From NCBI RefSeq assembly GCF_040760005.1, contig NZ_CP099760.1:769001-833000 (forward strand): a stretch of DNA of 64,000 nt. Reading direction: 5' to 3'. The notes under the pieces are model-generated. The model was not told where the DNA came from. It saw nothing but the letters and a program-made list of their open reading frames with translations, and did no database searches. The position numbers and the translations under genes were made by a program. This stretch comes from Pseudomonas sp. stari2 (lineage in GTDB: Bacteria; Pseudomonadota; Gammaproteobacteria; Pseudomonadales; Pseudomonadaceae). Position 1 is the stretch's first letter; each line of letters opens with the position of its first letter. Positions 20,171-30,354 of this stretch are shown here, in pieces.

Positions 20171-20207
20171 CACAAAAAAGCCGCGAGATGATCGCGGCTT
20201 TTTTGTG
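20171..20207. terminator. Bidirectional terminator between motB and rsgA
   Basis: Arms of 16 bp (20171-20186 and 20192-20207) contain AAAAAAGCCGCGA and its complement, so a T-run follows the stem on both strands. It serves the convergent genes motB and rsgA. Confidence 0.92.
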
Positions 20208-20216
20208 TCTGGCTAC

Positions 20217-21248
20217 TTAGTAACCGTTTTCCGGCAGGCTGGCGATGATCGAGCGGTAGCTGTTCATCCGCTGCTGCTGGATGCGTCCGTCTTCAAGGGC
20301 CTTGAGCAGGGCGCAGCCTGGTTCGCGATCATGCTTGCAGTCGCGAAAGCGGCAGGTGCCGAGCAGGTCGTCGAATTCGATGAACCCCGCCTCGACATCG
20401 GCACGGCTGACGTGGCCCAGGCCGAATTCGCGGATGCCCGGGGAGTCGATCAGTTCACCGCCACCGGGGAAGTGGAACAGCCGTGCAGTGGTCGTGGTGT
20501 GAGTACCCTGGCCGGACCATTCGGACAGCGGGCCGACTCGGGTTTCGACGTCCGGCAGCAGGCTATTGACCAGCGAGGACTTGCCGACACCGGACTGACC
20601 GACGAATACGCTGATGCGTCCGTCGAGCTGTTTCTGCAATTGCTCCATGCCGTTGCCGTGGTGCGCCGACACTTCCAGTACCGGATAACCCAGGGTGCGA
20701 TACACCGCCAGAAGTGCGTTCAGCGCCGGGGCGTTCTGTTCGTCGATCAGGTCGAATTTGTTCAGCAGCAGCAAAGGGCGGATGCCGGCGTGCTCGGCCG
20801 CGACCAGATAGCGGTCGATCAGGTTCGCATGGGGCTCGGGCAGCGGGGCGAAGACGATGACGATCATGTCGACGTTGGCGGCCACCGGTTTAAGCTGGCC
20901 TCGGCTGTCCGGGCGGCACAGCTCGGTGGTGCGCGGCAGTTGCGCGACGATCACGCCGATGCCCTGGTTGCCGGCGCGCCAGACCACACGGTCACCGGTC
21001 ACCAGCGCTGGCAGGTTGGCCCGCAAGTGGCAACGGAAGACCTGGCCGGCCAGTTCGCCGTCAACGGCCTCGACCTCGACCTGCACACCGAAGTGAGCGA
21101 TCACCAGGCCGTGCTGTTCCGGGCCCAGGTCGCCGCCTTCGAGCGCCTCGACAGCCGAGGACTCGCGTTTGGCGGCGCGGGCGGCGCGCTCGCCCTGAAT
21201 CTTTTCGATGCGCCAGTTTTGACGACGATTGAGTTGGCGTTTGGCCAT
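20217..21248 (-). CDS. rsgA: Ribosome small-subunit GTPase RsgA
   Basis: Circularly permuted GTPase that checks and releases late 30S assembly intermediates. Order: an N-terminal OB-fold, then G4 (LLNKFDL), G1 ([14 protein letters not shown]) and G3 ([10 protein letters not shown]), and finally the zinc motif [16 protein letters not shown]. The length of 343 aa is normal. It is divergent from orn, as in many gammaproteobacteria, with an intergenic space of 107 nt. Confidence 0.95.
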   Translation of the reverse strand: MAKRQLNRRQNWRIEKIQGERAARAAKRESSAVEALEGGDLGPEQHGLVIAHFGVQVEVEAVDGELAGQVFRCHLRANLPALVTGDRVVWRAGNQGIGVIVAQLPRTTELCRPDSRGQLKPVAANVDMIVIVFAPLPEPHANLIDRYLVAAEHAGIRPLLLLNKFDLIDEQNAPALNALLAVYRTLGYPVLEVSAHHGNGMEQLQKQLDGRISVFVGQSGVGKSSLVNSLLPDVETRVGPLSEWSGQGTHTTTTARLFHFPGGGELIDSPGIREFGLGHVSRADVEAGFIEFDDLLGTCRFRDCKHDREPGCALLKALEDGRIQQQRMNSYRSIIASLPENGY

Positions 21249-21355
21249 GGGTGTTCCGTCTGAAGAATGCAGCGATTAGGTAAAACGGCCGCGAGTTTAG
21301 CACGCCCGGGCACCGCCCTAGGCTAAACTGCGCAGCATTGCCTAGGAGCCGAAAT

Positions 21356-21898
21356 ATGCAAAACCCGCAGAACCTGATCTGGATCGACCTGGAAATGACC
21401 GGTCTGGATCCGGAAAACGACGTCATCATCGAAATGGCCACCATCGTCACCGACAGTGACCTGAACACTCTGGCCGAAGGCCCGGTGATCGCCATCCATC
21501 ACAGCGACGAAGTCCTCGCCCGCATGGACGAGTGGAACACCCGCACCCACGGCAACTCCGGCCTGACCCAGCGCGTACGTGAAAGCCGCGTGAGCATGGC
21601 CGAGGCAGAAGCCGAAACCATCGCTTTCCTCGAGAAGTGGGTACCGAAGGGCAAGTCGCCGATCTGCGGCAACAGCATCTGCCAGGATCGCCGCTTCCTT
21701 TATACCCACATGAAGTCGCTGGAAAGCTACTTCCACTACCGCAACCTTGACGTCTCCACCCTCAAGGAACTGGCCGCGCGCTGGGCGCCGGACGTGCGCG
21801 ACAGCTTCAAGAAGGGCAGCACTCACCTGGCACTGGATGACATCCGCGAGTCCATCGCCGAGCTGCAGCACTACCGCAAGCATTTCATCAAGTTCTGA
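21356..21898 (+). CDS. orn: Oligoribonuclease Orn
   Basis: 3'-5' exonuclease that degrades RNA dinucleotides, including pGpG made from c-di-GMP, so it matters for signal turnover. DEDDh motifs are visible: [21 protein letters not shown] and [14 protein letters not shown]. The ATG at 21356 follows TAGGAG and gives 180 aa. It is divergent from rsgA. Confidence 0.96.
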   Translation: MQNPQNLIWIDLEMTGLDPENDVIIEMATIVTDSDLNTLAEGPVIAIHHSDEVLARMDEWNTRTHGNSGLTQRVRESRVSMAEAEAETIAFLEKWVPKGKSPICGNSICQDRRFLYTHMKSLESYFHYRNLDVSTLKELAARWAPDVRDSFKKGSTHLALDDIRESIAELQHYRKHFIKF

Positions 21899-21982
21899 GA
21901 TCGGCGACCCACGCCGAGGCGCCCTCTTTTGGTGCCCCGACGAAGTGAGTAGACTGCGCGCCTTCCTGCCAGGATCGCCACC

Positions 21983-22594
21983 ATGTTGCTGATGCTCTAC
22001 CTCGTCGCCATTACTGCCGAAGCCATGACCGGCGCCCTCTCTGCGGGCCGTCGCGGCATGGACTGGTTCGGCGTGGTGTTGATTGCCTGCGTCACGGCAT
22101 TGGGTGGCGGTTCGGTGCGCGACGTGCTGCTCGGGCATTATCCGCTGACCTGGGTCAAACACCCGGAATACCTGGTGCTGACCACGGTCGCAGCGATGAT
22201 CACGGTGTTCACGGCACGCTGGATGCGCCATCTGCGCTCGCTGTTTCTGGTGCTCGATGCGGTCGGTCTGGTGGCGTTCACCCTGATCGGCTGCATGACC
22301 GCTCTGGAAATGGGCCACGGCATGCTGGTGGCCTCGGTCAGCGGCGTGATCACCGGGGTGTTCGGCGGCATCCTGCGCGACATCTTCTGCAACGACATCC
22401 CGCTGATCTTCCGCCGCGAACTCTACGCCAGCGTCTCGTTCGCCGCCGCTTGGTGCTACATGCTGTGCCTGTTCCTTAACGTGCCGAGCGAGCAGGCGAT
22501 TTTGATTACTCTGTTCGGTGGTTTTCTATTGCGCCTGTTGGCGATTCGCTTCCATTGGGAAATGCCGAAGTTCGTTTATAACGACGAGCATTGA
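21983..22594 (+). CDS. TRIC-type (UPF0126/YicG) membrane channel protein
   Basis: A 203-residue inner-membrane protein with about seven hydrophobic helices in two similar halves of three, the arrangement of prokaryotic trimeric intracellular cation channel homologues. The family-typical GGGSVRDVLLGHYPLTWV and GGILRDIFCNDIPLIF motifs occur once in each half. The ion specificity in bacteria is not settled. Its last 19 nt overlap the end of the convergent queG. Confidence 0.85.
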   Translation: MLLMLYLVAITAEAMTGALSAGRRGMDWFGVVLIACVTALGGGSVRDVLLGHYPLTWVKHPEYLVLTTVAAMITVFTARWMRHLRSLFLVLDAVGLVAFTLIGCMTALEMGHGMLVASVSGVITGVFGGILRDIFCNDIPLIFRRELYASVSFAAAWCYMLCLFLNVPSEQAILITLFGGFLLRLLAIRFHWEMPKFVYNDEH

Positions 22595-23655
22595 CGGTCG
22601 GCGTGTTGTTTCAGCGCCCATTCCACATGTTCGCGCACCAGCTCTGACGGGTAATCGCGTCGTGCCTTGAGTGCTTCCAGCACTGGAATGCTCGATGGCG
22701 CATTTCCCAACCCCACCGCCAGATTGCGTAGCCAGCGCTCGTATCCCGCGCGGCGCAGCGGCGAACCTTCGGTGCTGCTGAGGAATTTGTCTTCATCCCA
22801 CAAGAACAGCTCCGCCAGCTCGGCGTTGTCCAGATTGTGCCGTGGCTTGAAGTCGCTTTCGCCGGACGGGCGGGCGAAGCGGTTCCACGGGCAGCAGATC
22901 TGACAGTCGTCGCAGCCGAACACCCGGTTGCCGATCAGCGGTCGCAGGTCTTCGGGGATCGCGTTCTTCAGTTCGATGGTCAGGTAGGAAATGCAGCGCC
23001 GCGCGTCCAGCACATATGGGCCGACGAAGGCGTTGGTCGGGCAGATGTCGAGGCACGCGGTGCAGCGTCCGCAATGTTCGGTGCTGTGGGGTTCATCCAC
23101 TGGCAGCGGCAGGTCGACGAACAGTTCGCTGAGAAAGAAGTAACTGCCAGCCTTGCGGTTCAGCACCAGGGTGTTTTTGCCGATCCAGCCCAGCCCGGCC
23201 TGTTCGGCGATGGCTTTTTCCAGCACCGGGGCGCTGTCGACGAAGGCGCGGAAGCCGAACGGGCCGATTTCGGACTGAATCTTGTCTGCCAGTTGTTGAA
23301 CGCGTTTACGGATCAACTTGTGATAATCGCGGCCCAAGGCATAACGCGAGATGTAGGCTTTTTCCGGTTTCGCCAGCAATTGCGCCATTTGCGTGTCGCC
23401 CGGCAGATAGTCCATGCGCAGGGACACCACGCGCAAGGTGCCCGGCACCAGCTCCTCGGGGTGCGAGCGTTTGCTGCCGTGGGCGCCCATGTAATCCATT
23501 TCACCGTGGTAGCCGGCCTCGAGCCAGCGTTGCAGGTGCTGCTCGTGCTCGGCCAGGTCCAGACCGCTGATGCCGACTTGCTGGAAGCCCAGCTCGCGGC
23601 CCCAGTCCTTGATGGATTGGGCGAGGGCGGGAAGATCTGTGGTGATGGCGGACAT
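22576..23655 (-). CDS. queG: Epoxyqueuosine reductase QueG
   Basis: Cobalamin-dependent enzyme making the last step to queuosine in tRNA wobble positions. Two 4Fe-4S motifs are visible (CGRCTACLDICP and CDDCQICCPWN), and the C-terminus is the HEAT-like helical part of the long form. The Met at 23655 (359 aa) is preferred over an upstream in-frame start at 23739, because that extension would run into the nnr start on the other strand. It is divergent from nnr. Confidence 0.93.
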   Translation of the reverse strand: MSAITTDLPALAQSIKDWGRELGFQQVGISGLDLAEHEQHLQRWLEAGYHGEMDYMGAHGSKRSHPEELVPGTLRVVSLRMDYLPGDTQMAQLLAKPEKAYISRYALGRDYHKLIRKRVQQLADKIQSEIGPFGFRAFVDSAPVLEKAIAEQAGLGWIGKNTLVLNRKAGSYFFLSELFVDLPLPVDEPHSTEHCGRCTACLDICPTNAFVGPYVLDARRCISYLTIELKNAIPEDLRPLIGNRVFGCDDCQICCPWNRFARPSGESDFKPRHNLDNAELAELFLWDEDKFLSSTEGSPLRRAGYERWLRNLAVGLGNAPSSIPVLEALKARRDYPSELVREHVEWALKQHADRQCSSL

Positions 23656-23718
23656 GAGGCGAGAGAAACCGGAGCTGAGGTGCGTATAATTCTGCCAGAC
23701 ATCGGAGCCCGAAGACGC

Positions 23719-25218
23719 ATGCCGCACACTAAAGATCAATTACCCGACGCGCTGTACCGCGCCGCGCAGGTGCGGGCCCTCGACGCACGGCTGATTGCCG
23801 CCGGCACGCCGGGCTTCGAATTGATGCAGCGTGCCGCCCATGCCACCTGGCGTGCACTGGTGCGCCAATGGCCTTCGGCGAGCGAATTGACCGTGCTGGC
23901 CGGGCACGGCAACAACGCTGGCGATGGTTATCTGGTGGCTGCTCTGGCCCGGCGTGCGGGGTGGGCGGTGCAGGTGCTGGCTGTCGGCGATCCGCAACGC
24001 TTGCAGGGTGATGCGGCCCTGGCGCATGCCGAAGCAGTGGCTGAAGGCGTTGCGATTGCTGCTTGGAATGTTTCCAGTGAATTGCGCGGAATTCTTGTCG
24101 ACGCGTTGCTTGGCACTGGTCTGAGCGGTGATGTGCGCGAGCCGTATGCGTCTGCCATCGCAGCCATCAATGCCAGCGGTCTGCCGGTGGTGGCGGTCGA
24201 TATCCCTTCCGGTTTGTGTGCCGATACCGGCCATGTGCTGGGGCAGGCGGTGTGTGCCGATCTCACGGTGACCTTCATCGGACTCAAGCTTGGCCTGTTT
24301 ACCGGGGACGCGGCGGACCATGTCGGCAACCTGCTGTTCAACGATCTGCAAGCGACGGCCGAAACTTACAGTGACATTGCCGTCGCCGCTCGCCGGCTCG
24401 ATGCCGGTAATCTGCCGCGCCTGCCTGCCCGTGCACCGGCTGCGCACAAGGGGCGTTTCGGCCATGTCCTGTTGATCGGTGGCGATCACGGTTTTGGCGG
24501 GGCGATTCTGCTTAGTACCGAAAGCGCCTTGCGTAGCGGGGCGGGGATGGTGTCGCTGGCGACCCGCCCGGAACACGTTCCGGCAGCGTTGAACCGGGTG
24601 CCGGAAGCCATGGCGTTGGGCACCTCGTCGGCCAATCAACTGATGACGCTGCTGGAAAAGGTGTCCGTATTGGTGGTCGGTCCGGGGCTTGGACAGGCGA
24701 GTTGGGGCAGGGCGCTGCTGTCGGTCGCCGCCAATGTATCGCTGCCGCAGGTGTGGGATGCCGATGCATTGAATCTGCTGGCCTCCGGCTTCGCCAGTTT
24801 GCCCAGGGATTGCGTGATCACGCCGCATCCGGGTGAAGCGGCGCGTTTGCTGGGGATCAGCACCGCCGAGGTACAGGCCGATCGTCCTGCGGCTGTACTG
24901 GCGTTGAGCAAAAAATATACAGCGGTGGTGGTGCTCAAGGGCGCGGGCAGCCTGATTGCCCATCCCGACGGGCGTCTGGCGTTGTGTCATCAAGGCCATC
25001 CGGCGATGGCCACTGCGGGTCTCGGTGATGTATTGGCCGGTCTGGTCGGTGCGTTGCTGGCTCAGGGCGCGGACGCGTTCGACGCCGCATGCCTGGCGGT
25101 CTGGCTACACGCCAACGCCGGGGCGCAACAAGGTAAATTCGGCCGTGGGCTGGCGGCCAGTGATCTGATTCCAGCCATTCGTCAGTTGTTGGAGGAGCAT
25201 GCACCGTGTCTGAAGTAA
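23719..25218 (+). CDS. nnr: Bifunctional NAD(P)H-hydrate epimerase/dehydratase
   Basis: Metabolite-repair enzyme (499 aa) that restores damaged NADHX and NADPHX. The N-terminal epimerase (YjeF_N) has AGHGNNAGDGYL and VDIPSGLCADTG; the C-terminal ADP-dependent dehydratase (ribokinase-like) has GHVLLIGGDHGFGGAI, VVGPGLGQ, ITPHPGEAARLLG and TAGLGDVLAGLVGALLAQG. The ATG at 23719 is just past the divergent queG promoter region. It overlaps tsaE by 13 nt, so it starts a long plus-strand series reaching mutL and miaA. Confidence 0.94.
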   Translation: MPHTKDQLPDALYRAAQVRALDARLIAAGTPGFELMQRAAHATWRALVRQWPSASELTVLAGHGNNAGDGYLVAALARRAGWAVQVLAVGDPQRLQGDAALAHAEAVAEGVAIAAWNVSSELRGILVDALLGTGLSGDVREPYASAIAAINASGLPVVAVDIPSGLCADTGHVLGQAVCADLTVTFIGLKLGLFTGDAADHVGNLLFNDLQATAETYSDIAVAARRLDAGNLPRLPARAPAAHKGRFGHVLLIGGDHGFGGAILLSTESALRSGAGMVSLATRPEHVPAALNRVPEAMALGTSSANQLMTLLEKVSVLVVGPGLGQASWGRALLSVAANVSLPQVWDADALNLLASGFASLPRDCVITPHPGEAARLLGISTAEVQADRPAAVLALSKKYTAVVVLKGAGSLIAHPDGRLALCHQGHPAMATAGLGDVLAGLVGALLAQGADAFDAACLAVWLHANAGAQQGKFGRGLAASDLIPAIRQLLEEHAPCLK

Positions 25219-25676
25219 CCCTGTACCTGGCCGATGAACAGGCGATGAGCGACTTTGGCGCACGGATCGCCCGCGTGACCGGGGGGCATGGCCTGATCTT
25301 CCTTCAAGGCAACCTCGGCATGGGTAAAACCACGCTGTCGCGAGGTATCATTCGCGGGCTTGGCCACGTCGGTGCAGTGAAAAGTCCGACCTTCACGCTG
25401 GTTGAGCCCTACGAGATCGGTGACATCCGCGCCTTCCACTTCGATCTGTATCGCCTGGTCGATCCGGAGGAGCTGGAGTTCCTCGGCATCCGCGACTATT
25501 TCGAAGACGACGCCCTGTGCCTGATCGAGTGGCCCGATAAAGGTGCAGGCTTTTTGCCAAAGCCTGACCTGACCATTACCATTAGCCCGCAAGACAGCGG
25601 GCGTTCGCTGACTATTTTGTCCCAGGGCTCGCGTGGCGAGGCCTGGTGTGCCGCTTTGGCATTGGAATCCAATTAA
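25206..25676 (+). CDS. tsaE: tRNA t6A biosynthesis ATPase TsaE
   Basis: Small ATPase (156 aa) that works with TsaB and TsaD to make threonylcarbamoyl-adenosine at position 37 of ANN-decoding tRNAs. Walker A is GNLGMGKTT with Lys41, followed by the KSPTFTLVEPY and HFDLYRL motifs of the family. A GTG start at 25206 follows GGAGGAG. It overlaps nnr by 13 nt and is directly followed by amiB. Confidence 0.94.
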   Translation: MSEVTLYLADEQAMSDFGARIARVTGGHGLIFLQGNLGMGKTTLSRGIIRGLGHVGAVKSPTFTLVEPYEIGDIRAFHFDLYRLVDPEELEFLGIRDYFEDDALCLIEWPDKGAGFLPKPDLTITISPQDSGRSLTILSQGSRGEAWCAALALESN

Positions 25677-27113
25677 ATGATGGGGTTAGGTATGCGCTTT
25701 CGCGCGTTGGTGGCTGCCGCTGGACTGATGTTGATGGCAGTAACCGTCAACGCTGTGGCCGAGACGAAGGTCAACAGCGTGCGTCTGTGGCGGGCGCCGG
25801 ACAACACGCGTCTGGTGTTCGATCTGACCGGTCCGGTGCAGCACAGCGTCTTCACCCTTACAGCGCCGGACCGGCTGGTCATCGACATCAATGGCGCCAC
25901 CCTTGGCGCGCCATTGAAAGTCTCCACCGCCAACACGCCGATCACCGCCATGCGCTCGGCCCAGCGCACGCCGACCGACCTGCGGGTGGTCATCGACCTG
26001 AAGAAAGCCGTCACCCCGAAAAGCTTCTCGCTGGCGCCGAACGCGCAGTATGGCAACCGTCTGGTGGTCGACCTGTTCGATAACCCGGCCGATGCCGCGC
26101 CGCCGCCAACACCTGCGCCGGCACCGACGGTCGCCACTGTTCCGGCAGTCCCGGTAACCCCGGCAGAACCTGCGATCAAGCTGCCTCCGGCCCCGGCCGG
26201 CAAGCGCGACATCATTGTGGTGATCGACGCCGGTCACGGCGGCGAAGACCCGGGTGCATCCGGGTCACGCGGTCAGCGCGAGAAAGACGTGGTGCTGCAG
26301 ATCGCCCGTGAGTTGCAGCGTCAAGTCAACGGCATGAAAGGCTTCCGCGCCGAATTGACCCGTACCGGCGACTACTTCATCCCGCTGCGCGGCCGTACCG
26401 AAATCGCCCGCAAGAAAGGCGCCGACCTGTTCGTCTCGATCCACGCCGACGCTGCGCCGTCTGCGGCGGCTTTCGGGGCTTCGGTGTTCGCCCTGTCTGA
26501 TCGTGGTGCCACTTCGGAGACCGCCCGTTGGCTGGCCGACAGTGAAAACCGTTCCGACCTGATCGGTGGTGCCGGCAACGTCAGCCTCGACGACAAGGAC
26601 CGCATGCTCGCCGGCGTTCTGCTCGACCTGTCGATGACCGCCTCGCTGACCTCCAGCCTCAACGTCGGCCAGAAAGTCCTGACCAACATCGGTCGCGTCA
26701 CGCCGTTGCACAAGCAGCGCGTGGAACAGGCCGGGTTCATGGTGCTGAAGTCGCCGGACATTCCTTCGATCCTGGTGGAAACCGGCTTTATCTCCAACGC
26801 CAACGAAGCGAACAAGCTCTCGGCCTCGAGCCACCAGCAGGCGCTGGCGCGTTCGATCAGCAGCGGCGTGCGCCAGTTCTTCCAGCAGAACCCGCCACCG
26901 GGCACTTACATTGCCTGGCTGCGTGATTCGGGCAAGATCGCTCAGGGGCCGCGTGACCATCGGGTCAGCCCAGGTGAGACCCTGGCGATGATTGCCGTGC
27001 GTTATCAGGTATCGGCAGCGACCCTGCGCAGTGCCAATAACCTCAGCAGCGATGAGCTGAAGGTCGGTCAGCACTTGACCATTCCGGGCACCGAACTGGC
27101 GTCCAAAGAATGA
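25677..27113 (+). CDS. amiB: N-acetylmuramoyl-L-alanine amidase (AmiB type)
   Basis: Periplasmic amidase (478 aa) that cuts septal peptidoglycan during daughter-cell separation. Order: signal peptide ending near VNA or VAA, AMIN domain (about 30-130), Pro/Ala-rich linker, Amidase_3 zinc domain ([33 protein letters not shown]) and one C-terminal LysM repeat ([19 protein letters not shown] to HLTIPGT). The ATG at 25677 directly follows the tsaE stop; a second in-frame ATG at 25692 behind GGGGTTAGG would give a shorter and equally plausible signal peptide. The gene shares 4 nt (ATGA) with mutL. Confidence 0.92.
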   Translation: MMGLGMRFRALVAAAGLMLMAVTVNAVAETKVNSVRLWRAPDNTRLVFDLTGPVQHSVFTLTAPDRLVIDINGATLGAPLKVSTANTPITAMRSAQRTPTDLRVVIDLKKAVTPKSFSLAPNAQYGNRLVVDLFDNPADAAPPPTPAPAPTVATVPAVPVTPAEPAIKLPPAPAGKRDIIVVIDAGHGGEDPGASGSRGQREKDVVLQIARELQRQVNGMKGFRAELTRTGDYFIPLRGRTEIARKKGADLFVSIHADAAPSAAAFGASVFALSDRGATSETARWLADSENRSDLIGGAGNVSLDDKDRMLAGVLLDLSMTASLTSSLNVGQKVLTNIGRVTPLHKQRVEQAGFMVLKSPDIPSILVETGFISNANEANKLSASSHQQALARSISSGVRQFFQQNPPPGTYIAWLRDSGKIAQGPRDHRVSPGETLAMIAVRYQVSAATLRSANNLSSDELKVGQHLTIPGTELASKE

Positions 27114-29017
27114 ATCAGGTTCTGAACGCGGCGCGCATCGAACTGCTCAGCCCACGGCTGGCGAACCAGATCGCCGCCGGCGAGGTGGTCGAGCGTCCGG
27201 CTTCGGTGATCAAGGAGTTGCTGGAAAACAGCCTCGACTCCGGTGCCAGGCGCATCGACGTCGATGTCGAGCAGGGCGGTGTCAAACTGCTGCGAGTGCG
27301 CGATGATGGCAGCGGCATTTCCGCCGATGACCTGCCGCTGGCGCTAGCCCGTCACGCCACCAGCAAGATCCGCAACCTTGAAGACCTCGAACAGGTGATG
27401 AGCCTGGGTTTCCGGGGCGAGGCACTGGCCTCGATCAGCTCTGTGGCACGCCTGACCCTGACCTCCCGCACCCGCGACGCCGATCAGGCCTGGCAGGTCG
27501 AGACCGAAGGTCGCGACATGGCACCCCGCGTGCAGCCGGCTGCCCATCCGGTCGGCACCTCGGTGGAAGTTCGTGATCTGTTTTTCAACACCCCGGCACG
27601 GCGCAAATTCCTCAAGACTGAAAAAACCGAATTCGATCACCTGCAAGAAGTGATCAAGCGTCTGGCGCTGGCGCGTTTCGATGTGGCGTTCCATTTGCGC
27701 CACAACGGCAAGACCATCCTTAGCCTGCACGAAGCCCACGATGACGCAGCCCGCGCCCGGCGTGTGGCGGCGATCTGCGGTTCGGGCTTCCTGGAGCAGG
27801 CGCTGCCGATCGAGATCGAGCGCAATGGTTTGCACCTGTGGGGCTGGGTCGGTCTGCCGACGTTCAACCGCAGCCAGGCGGATTTGCAGTATTTCTTCGT
27901 CAACGGCCGTGCGGTGCGCGACAAACTGGTGGCTCACGCGGTGCGTCAGGCCTATCGCGATGTGCTGTTCAACGGCCGGCATCCGACATTCGCGCTGTTT
28001 TTCGAGGTCGATCCGGCAGCGGTCGACGTCAACGTGCACCCCACCAAACACGAAGTGCGCTTCCGTGATGGGCGCATGGTGCATGACTTCCTTTATGGCA
28101 CGCTGCACCGTGCGCTGGGCGATGTACGACCGGAAGATCAGCTTGCCGGCTCGGTCACCACCGCGGTCGTGCGGCCAACCGGTCTCGAGGCCGGCGAGTT
28201 CGGGCCGCAGGGCGAGATGCGCCTGGTCGCCAATGCGCTGCTGGAGCAGCCGCAGGCACAACCGGCGTTCAATACCTCGTCGGGCGCGAGCACTGGCGGC
28301 GCCTATCAGTATCAATACACGCCACGTCCGCAACCTGCCGTCCCGGCTGCCGAGGCTCAGGCAGCGTATCGCGAGTTTTTCGCGCCGCTGCCCGAGGCAA
28401 ATGCCAACGCGTTGCCGGCCGGTCAGGAAGATATTCCTCCACTGGGTTACGCACTGGCGCAGCTCAAGGGCATCTACATTCTGTCCGAGAATGCCCATGG
28501 CCTGGTTTTGGTGGACATGCACGCCGCTCACGAACGGATCATGTATGAGCGCCTGAAGATCGCCATGGCCAGCGAAGGTTTGAGCGGCCAACCGTTGCTG
28601 GTGCCGGAGTCGCTGGCGGTCAGTCAGCGCGAGGCGGATTGCGCTGAAGAGCATGCGGCGTGGTTCCAGCGTCTCGGTTTCGAATTGCAGCGTCTGGGCC
28701 CGGAAACCCTGGCGATCCGTCAGATTCCGGCCCTGCTCAAACAGGCCGAAGCCAACCGCCTGGTGGGCGACGTGCTGTCGGACCTGATGGAGTACGGCAC
28801 CAGCGACCGGATCCAGGCGCACCTGAATGAACTGCTCGGTACCATGGCCTGCCACGGCGCGATCCGCGCCAACCGCCGCCTGGCCTTGCCGGAAATGAAC
28901 GGTCTGCTGCGCGACATGGAAAACACCGAGCGCAGCGGTCAATGCAACCATGGCCGACCGACCTGGACCCAACTGGGCCTGGACGATCTGGACAAACTGT
29001 TCCTGCGCGGTCGTTGA
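27110..29017 (+). CDS. mutL: DNA mismatch repair protein MutL
   Basis: Mismatch-repair ATPase (635 aa) linking MutS to strand removal. The GHKL ATPase motifs are [17 protein letters not shown] and [12 protein letters not shown]. The C-terminal part has [12 protein letters not shown], the pseudomonad form of the DQHA(X)2E(X)4E nuclease motif; P. aeruginosa MutL with this motif is known to nick DNA, unlike E. coli MutL. A low-complexity linker (about 370-440) separates the halves. Overlaps: 4 nt with amiB and 1 nt with miaA. Confidence 0.95.
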   Translation: MNQVLNAARIELLSPRLANQIAAGEVVERPASVIKELLENSLDSGARRIDVDVEQGGVKLLRVRDDGSGISADDLPLALARHATSKIRNLEDLEQVMSLGFRGEALASISSVARLTLTSRTRDADQAWQVETEGRDMAPRVQPAAHPVGTSVEVRDLFFNTPARRKFLKTEKTEFDHLQEVIKRLALARFDVAFHLRHNGKTILSLHEAHDDAARARRVAAICGSGFLEQALPIEIERNGLHLWGWVGLPTFNRSQADLQYFFVNGRAVRDKLVAHAVRQAYRDVLFNGRHPTFALFFEVDPAAVDVNVHPTKHEVRFRDGRMVHDFLYGTLHRALGDVRPEDQLAGSVTTAVVRPTGLEAGEFGPQGEMRLVANALLEQPQAQPAFNTSSGASTGGAYQYQYTPRPQPAVPAAEAQAAYREFFAPLPEANANALPAGQEDIPPLGYALAQLKGIYILSENAHGLVLVDMHAAHERIMYERLKIAMASEGLSGQPLLVPESLAVSQREADCAEEHAAWFQRLGFELQRLGPETLAIRQIPALLKQAEANRLVGDVLSDLMEYGTSDRIQAHLNELLGTMACHGAIRANRRLALPEMNGLLRDMENTERSGQCNHGRPTWTQLGLDDLDKLFLRGR

Positions 29018-29988
29018 TGAGCCAGCTTCCTCCAGCGATTTTCCTGATGGGCCCGACCGCTGCGGGCAAGACCGATCTGGCCATCGAGCTGACCAAGGTG
29101 CTGCCGTGCGAGCTGATCAGTGTCGATTCGGCGCTGGTCTATCGCGGCATGGACATTGGCACGGCCAAACCTTCGAAAGAACTGCTGGCTGAACATCCTC
29201 ACCGGCTGATCGACATTCTCGACCCGGCCGAGAGCTATTCGGCGGCCGATTTCCGCCGTGATGCCTTGCAGGCTATGGCCGAAATCACCGCACGCGGAAA
29301 AATCCCGCTGCTGGTGGGCGGCACGATGCTCTATTACAAGGCGTTGGTCGAAGGTCTGGCGGATATGCCGGCGGCGGATCCCGAAGTACGCGCGCAGATT
29401 GAAGAAGAGGCTGCACGCCTTGGCTGGCAAGCCCTGCATGAGCAACTGGCGGTAATTGATCCGGAGTCGGCGGCACGCATTCACCCGAACGATCCACAAC
29501 GGCTGAGTCGTGCGCTGGAAGTCTATCGGGTCAGCGGTCAGAGCATGACTGAACTGCGGCTGAAACAATCTGAACAAAGTACCCAAGCTGCGGCATCGGG
29601 ACTGCAACAATTGCCCTATACTGTCGCGAACTTGGCCATTGCTCCGGCAAATCGTCAGGTACTGCACGACCGCATTAAACAAAGATTCACAAATATGCTG
29701 GAACAGGGATTCATCGACGAGGTCGTAGCCCTGCGTAATAGAAGTGACCTGCATGCCGGGTTGCCGTCTATACGTGCGGTAGGCTACCGCCAAGTCTGGG
29801 ATTACCTGGATGGCAAACTGACGTCGGCCGAAATGCAGGAGCGGGGCATCATTGCTACGCGCCAATTGGCCAAACGCCAGTTTACCTGGCTGCGCAGCTG
29901 GGACGATTTACACTGGCTCGACAGTCTGGATTGCGACAATCTGCCACGCGCCTTGAAATACCTTGGGACCATCTCCATATTGAGCTGA
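29017..29988 (+). CDS. miaA: tRNA dimethylallyltransferase MiaA
   Basis: Adds the isopentenyl group to A37 of tRNAs reading UNN codons (323 aa). P-loop GPTAAGKT is at about 11-18, followed by [34 protein letters not shown] and [11 protein letters not shown], and [11 protein letters not shown] nearer the C-terminus. It starts in the mutL stop (TGATG). Gene order mutL-miaA-hfq-hflX-hflK-hflC matches the widespread gammaproteobacterial arrangement. Confidence 0.96.
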   Translation: MSQLPPAIFLMGPTAAGKTDLAIELTKVLPCELISVDSALVYRGMDIGTAKPSKELLAEHPHRLIDILDPAESYSAADFRRDALQAMAEITARGKIPLLVGGTMLYYKALVEGLADMPAADPEVRAQIEEEAARLGWQALHEQLAVIDPESAARIHPNDPQRLSRALEVYRVSGQSMTELRLKQSEQSTQAAASGLQQLPYTVANLAIAPANRQVLHDRIKQRFTNMLEQGFIDEVVALRNRSDLHAGLPSIRAVGYRQVWDYLDGKLTSAEMQERGIIATRQLAKRQFTWLRSWDDLHWLDSLDCDNLPRALKYLGTISILS

Positions 29989-30081
29989 GTCCTTGCAATT
30001 GCCGTCTATCCTTGGGGGTGTGGCGGCAAAAGCCATCTGATTACCTATTTTTTATATTGAATCCTTAAAGGAGTGCGGCAC

Positions 30082-30342
30082 ATGTCAAAAGGGCATTCGC
30101 TACAAGACCCTTACTTGAATACTTTACGTAAAGAGAAAGTTGGGGTTTCCATCTACCTGGTCAACGGTATCAAACTGCAAGGCACGATCGAGTCGTTCGA
30201 CCAGTTCGTTATCCTGCTGAAAAACACCGTCAGCCAGATGGTTTACAAACACGCTATCTCTACAGTCGTGCCGGTTCGTCCAATTCGTCTGCCAAGCGCA
30301 ACCGAATCCGAAGCAGGTGACGCTGAGCCAGGTAACGCCTGA
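30082..30342 (+). CDS. hfq: RNA chaperone Hfq
   Basis: Sm-like hexameric RNA chaperone (86 aa) that pairs small RNAs with messages and supports Crc-based catabolite repression in pseudomonads. The Sm1/Sm2 core reads [23 protein letters not shown] to [10 protein letters not shown], with Gln, Phe and the conserved YKHA distal/proximal-face residues. The C-terminal tail is short and acidic. The ATG at 30082 is preceded by AAAGGAG. The 93-nt gap after miaA may hold an hfq promoter, but I do not see a clear one. Confidence 0.97.
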   Translation: MSKGHSLQDPYLNTLRKEKVGVSIYLVNGIKLQGTIESFDQFVILLKNTVSQMVYKHAISTVVPVRPIRLPSATESEAGDAEPGNA

Positions 30343-30354
30343 TAGGAGTCTCCT

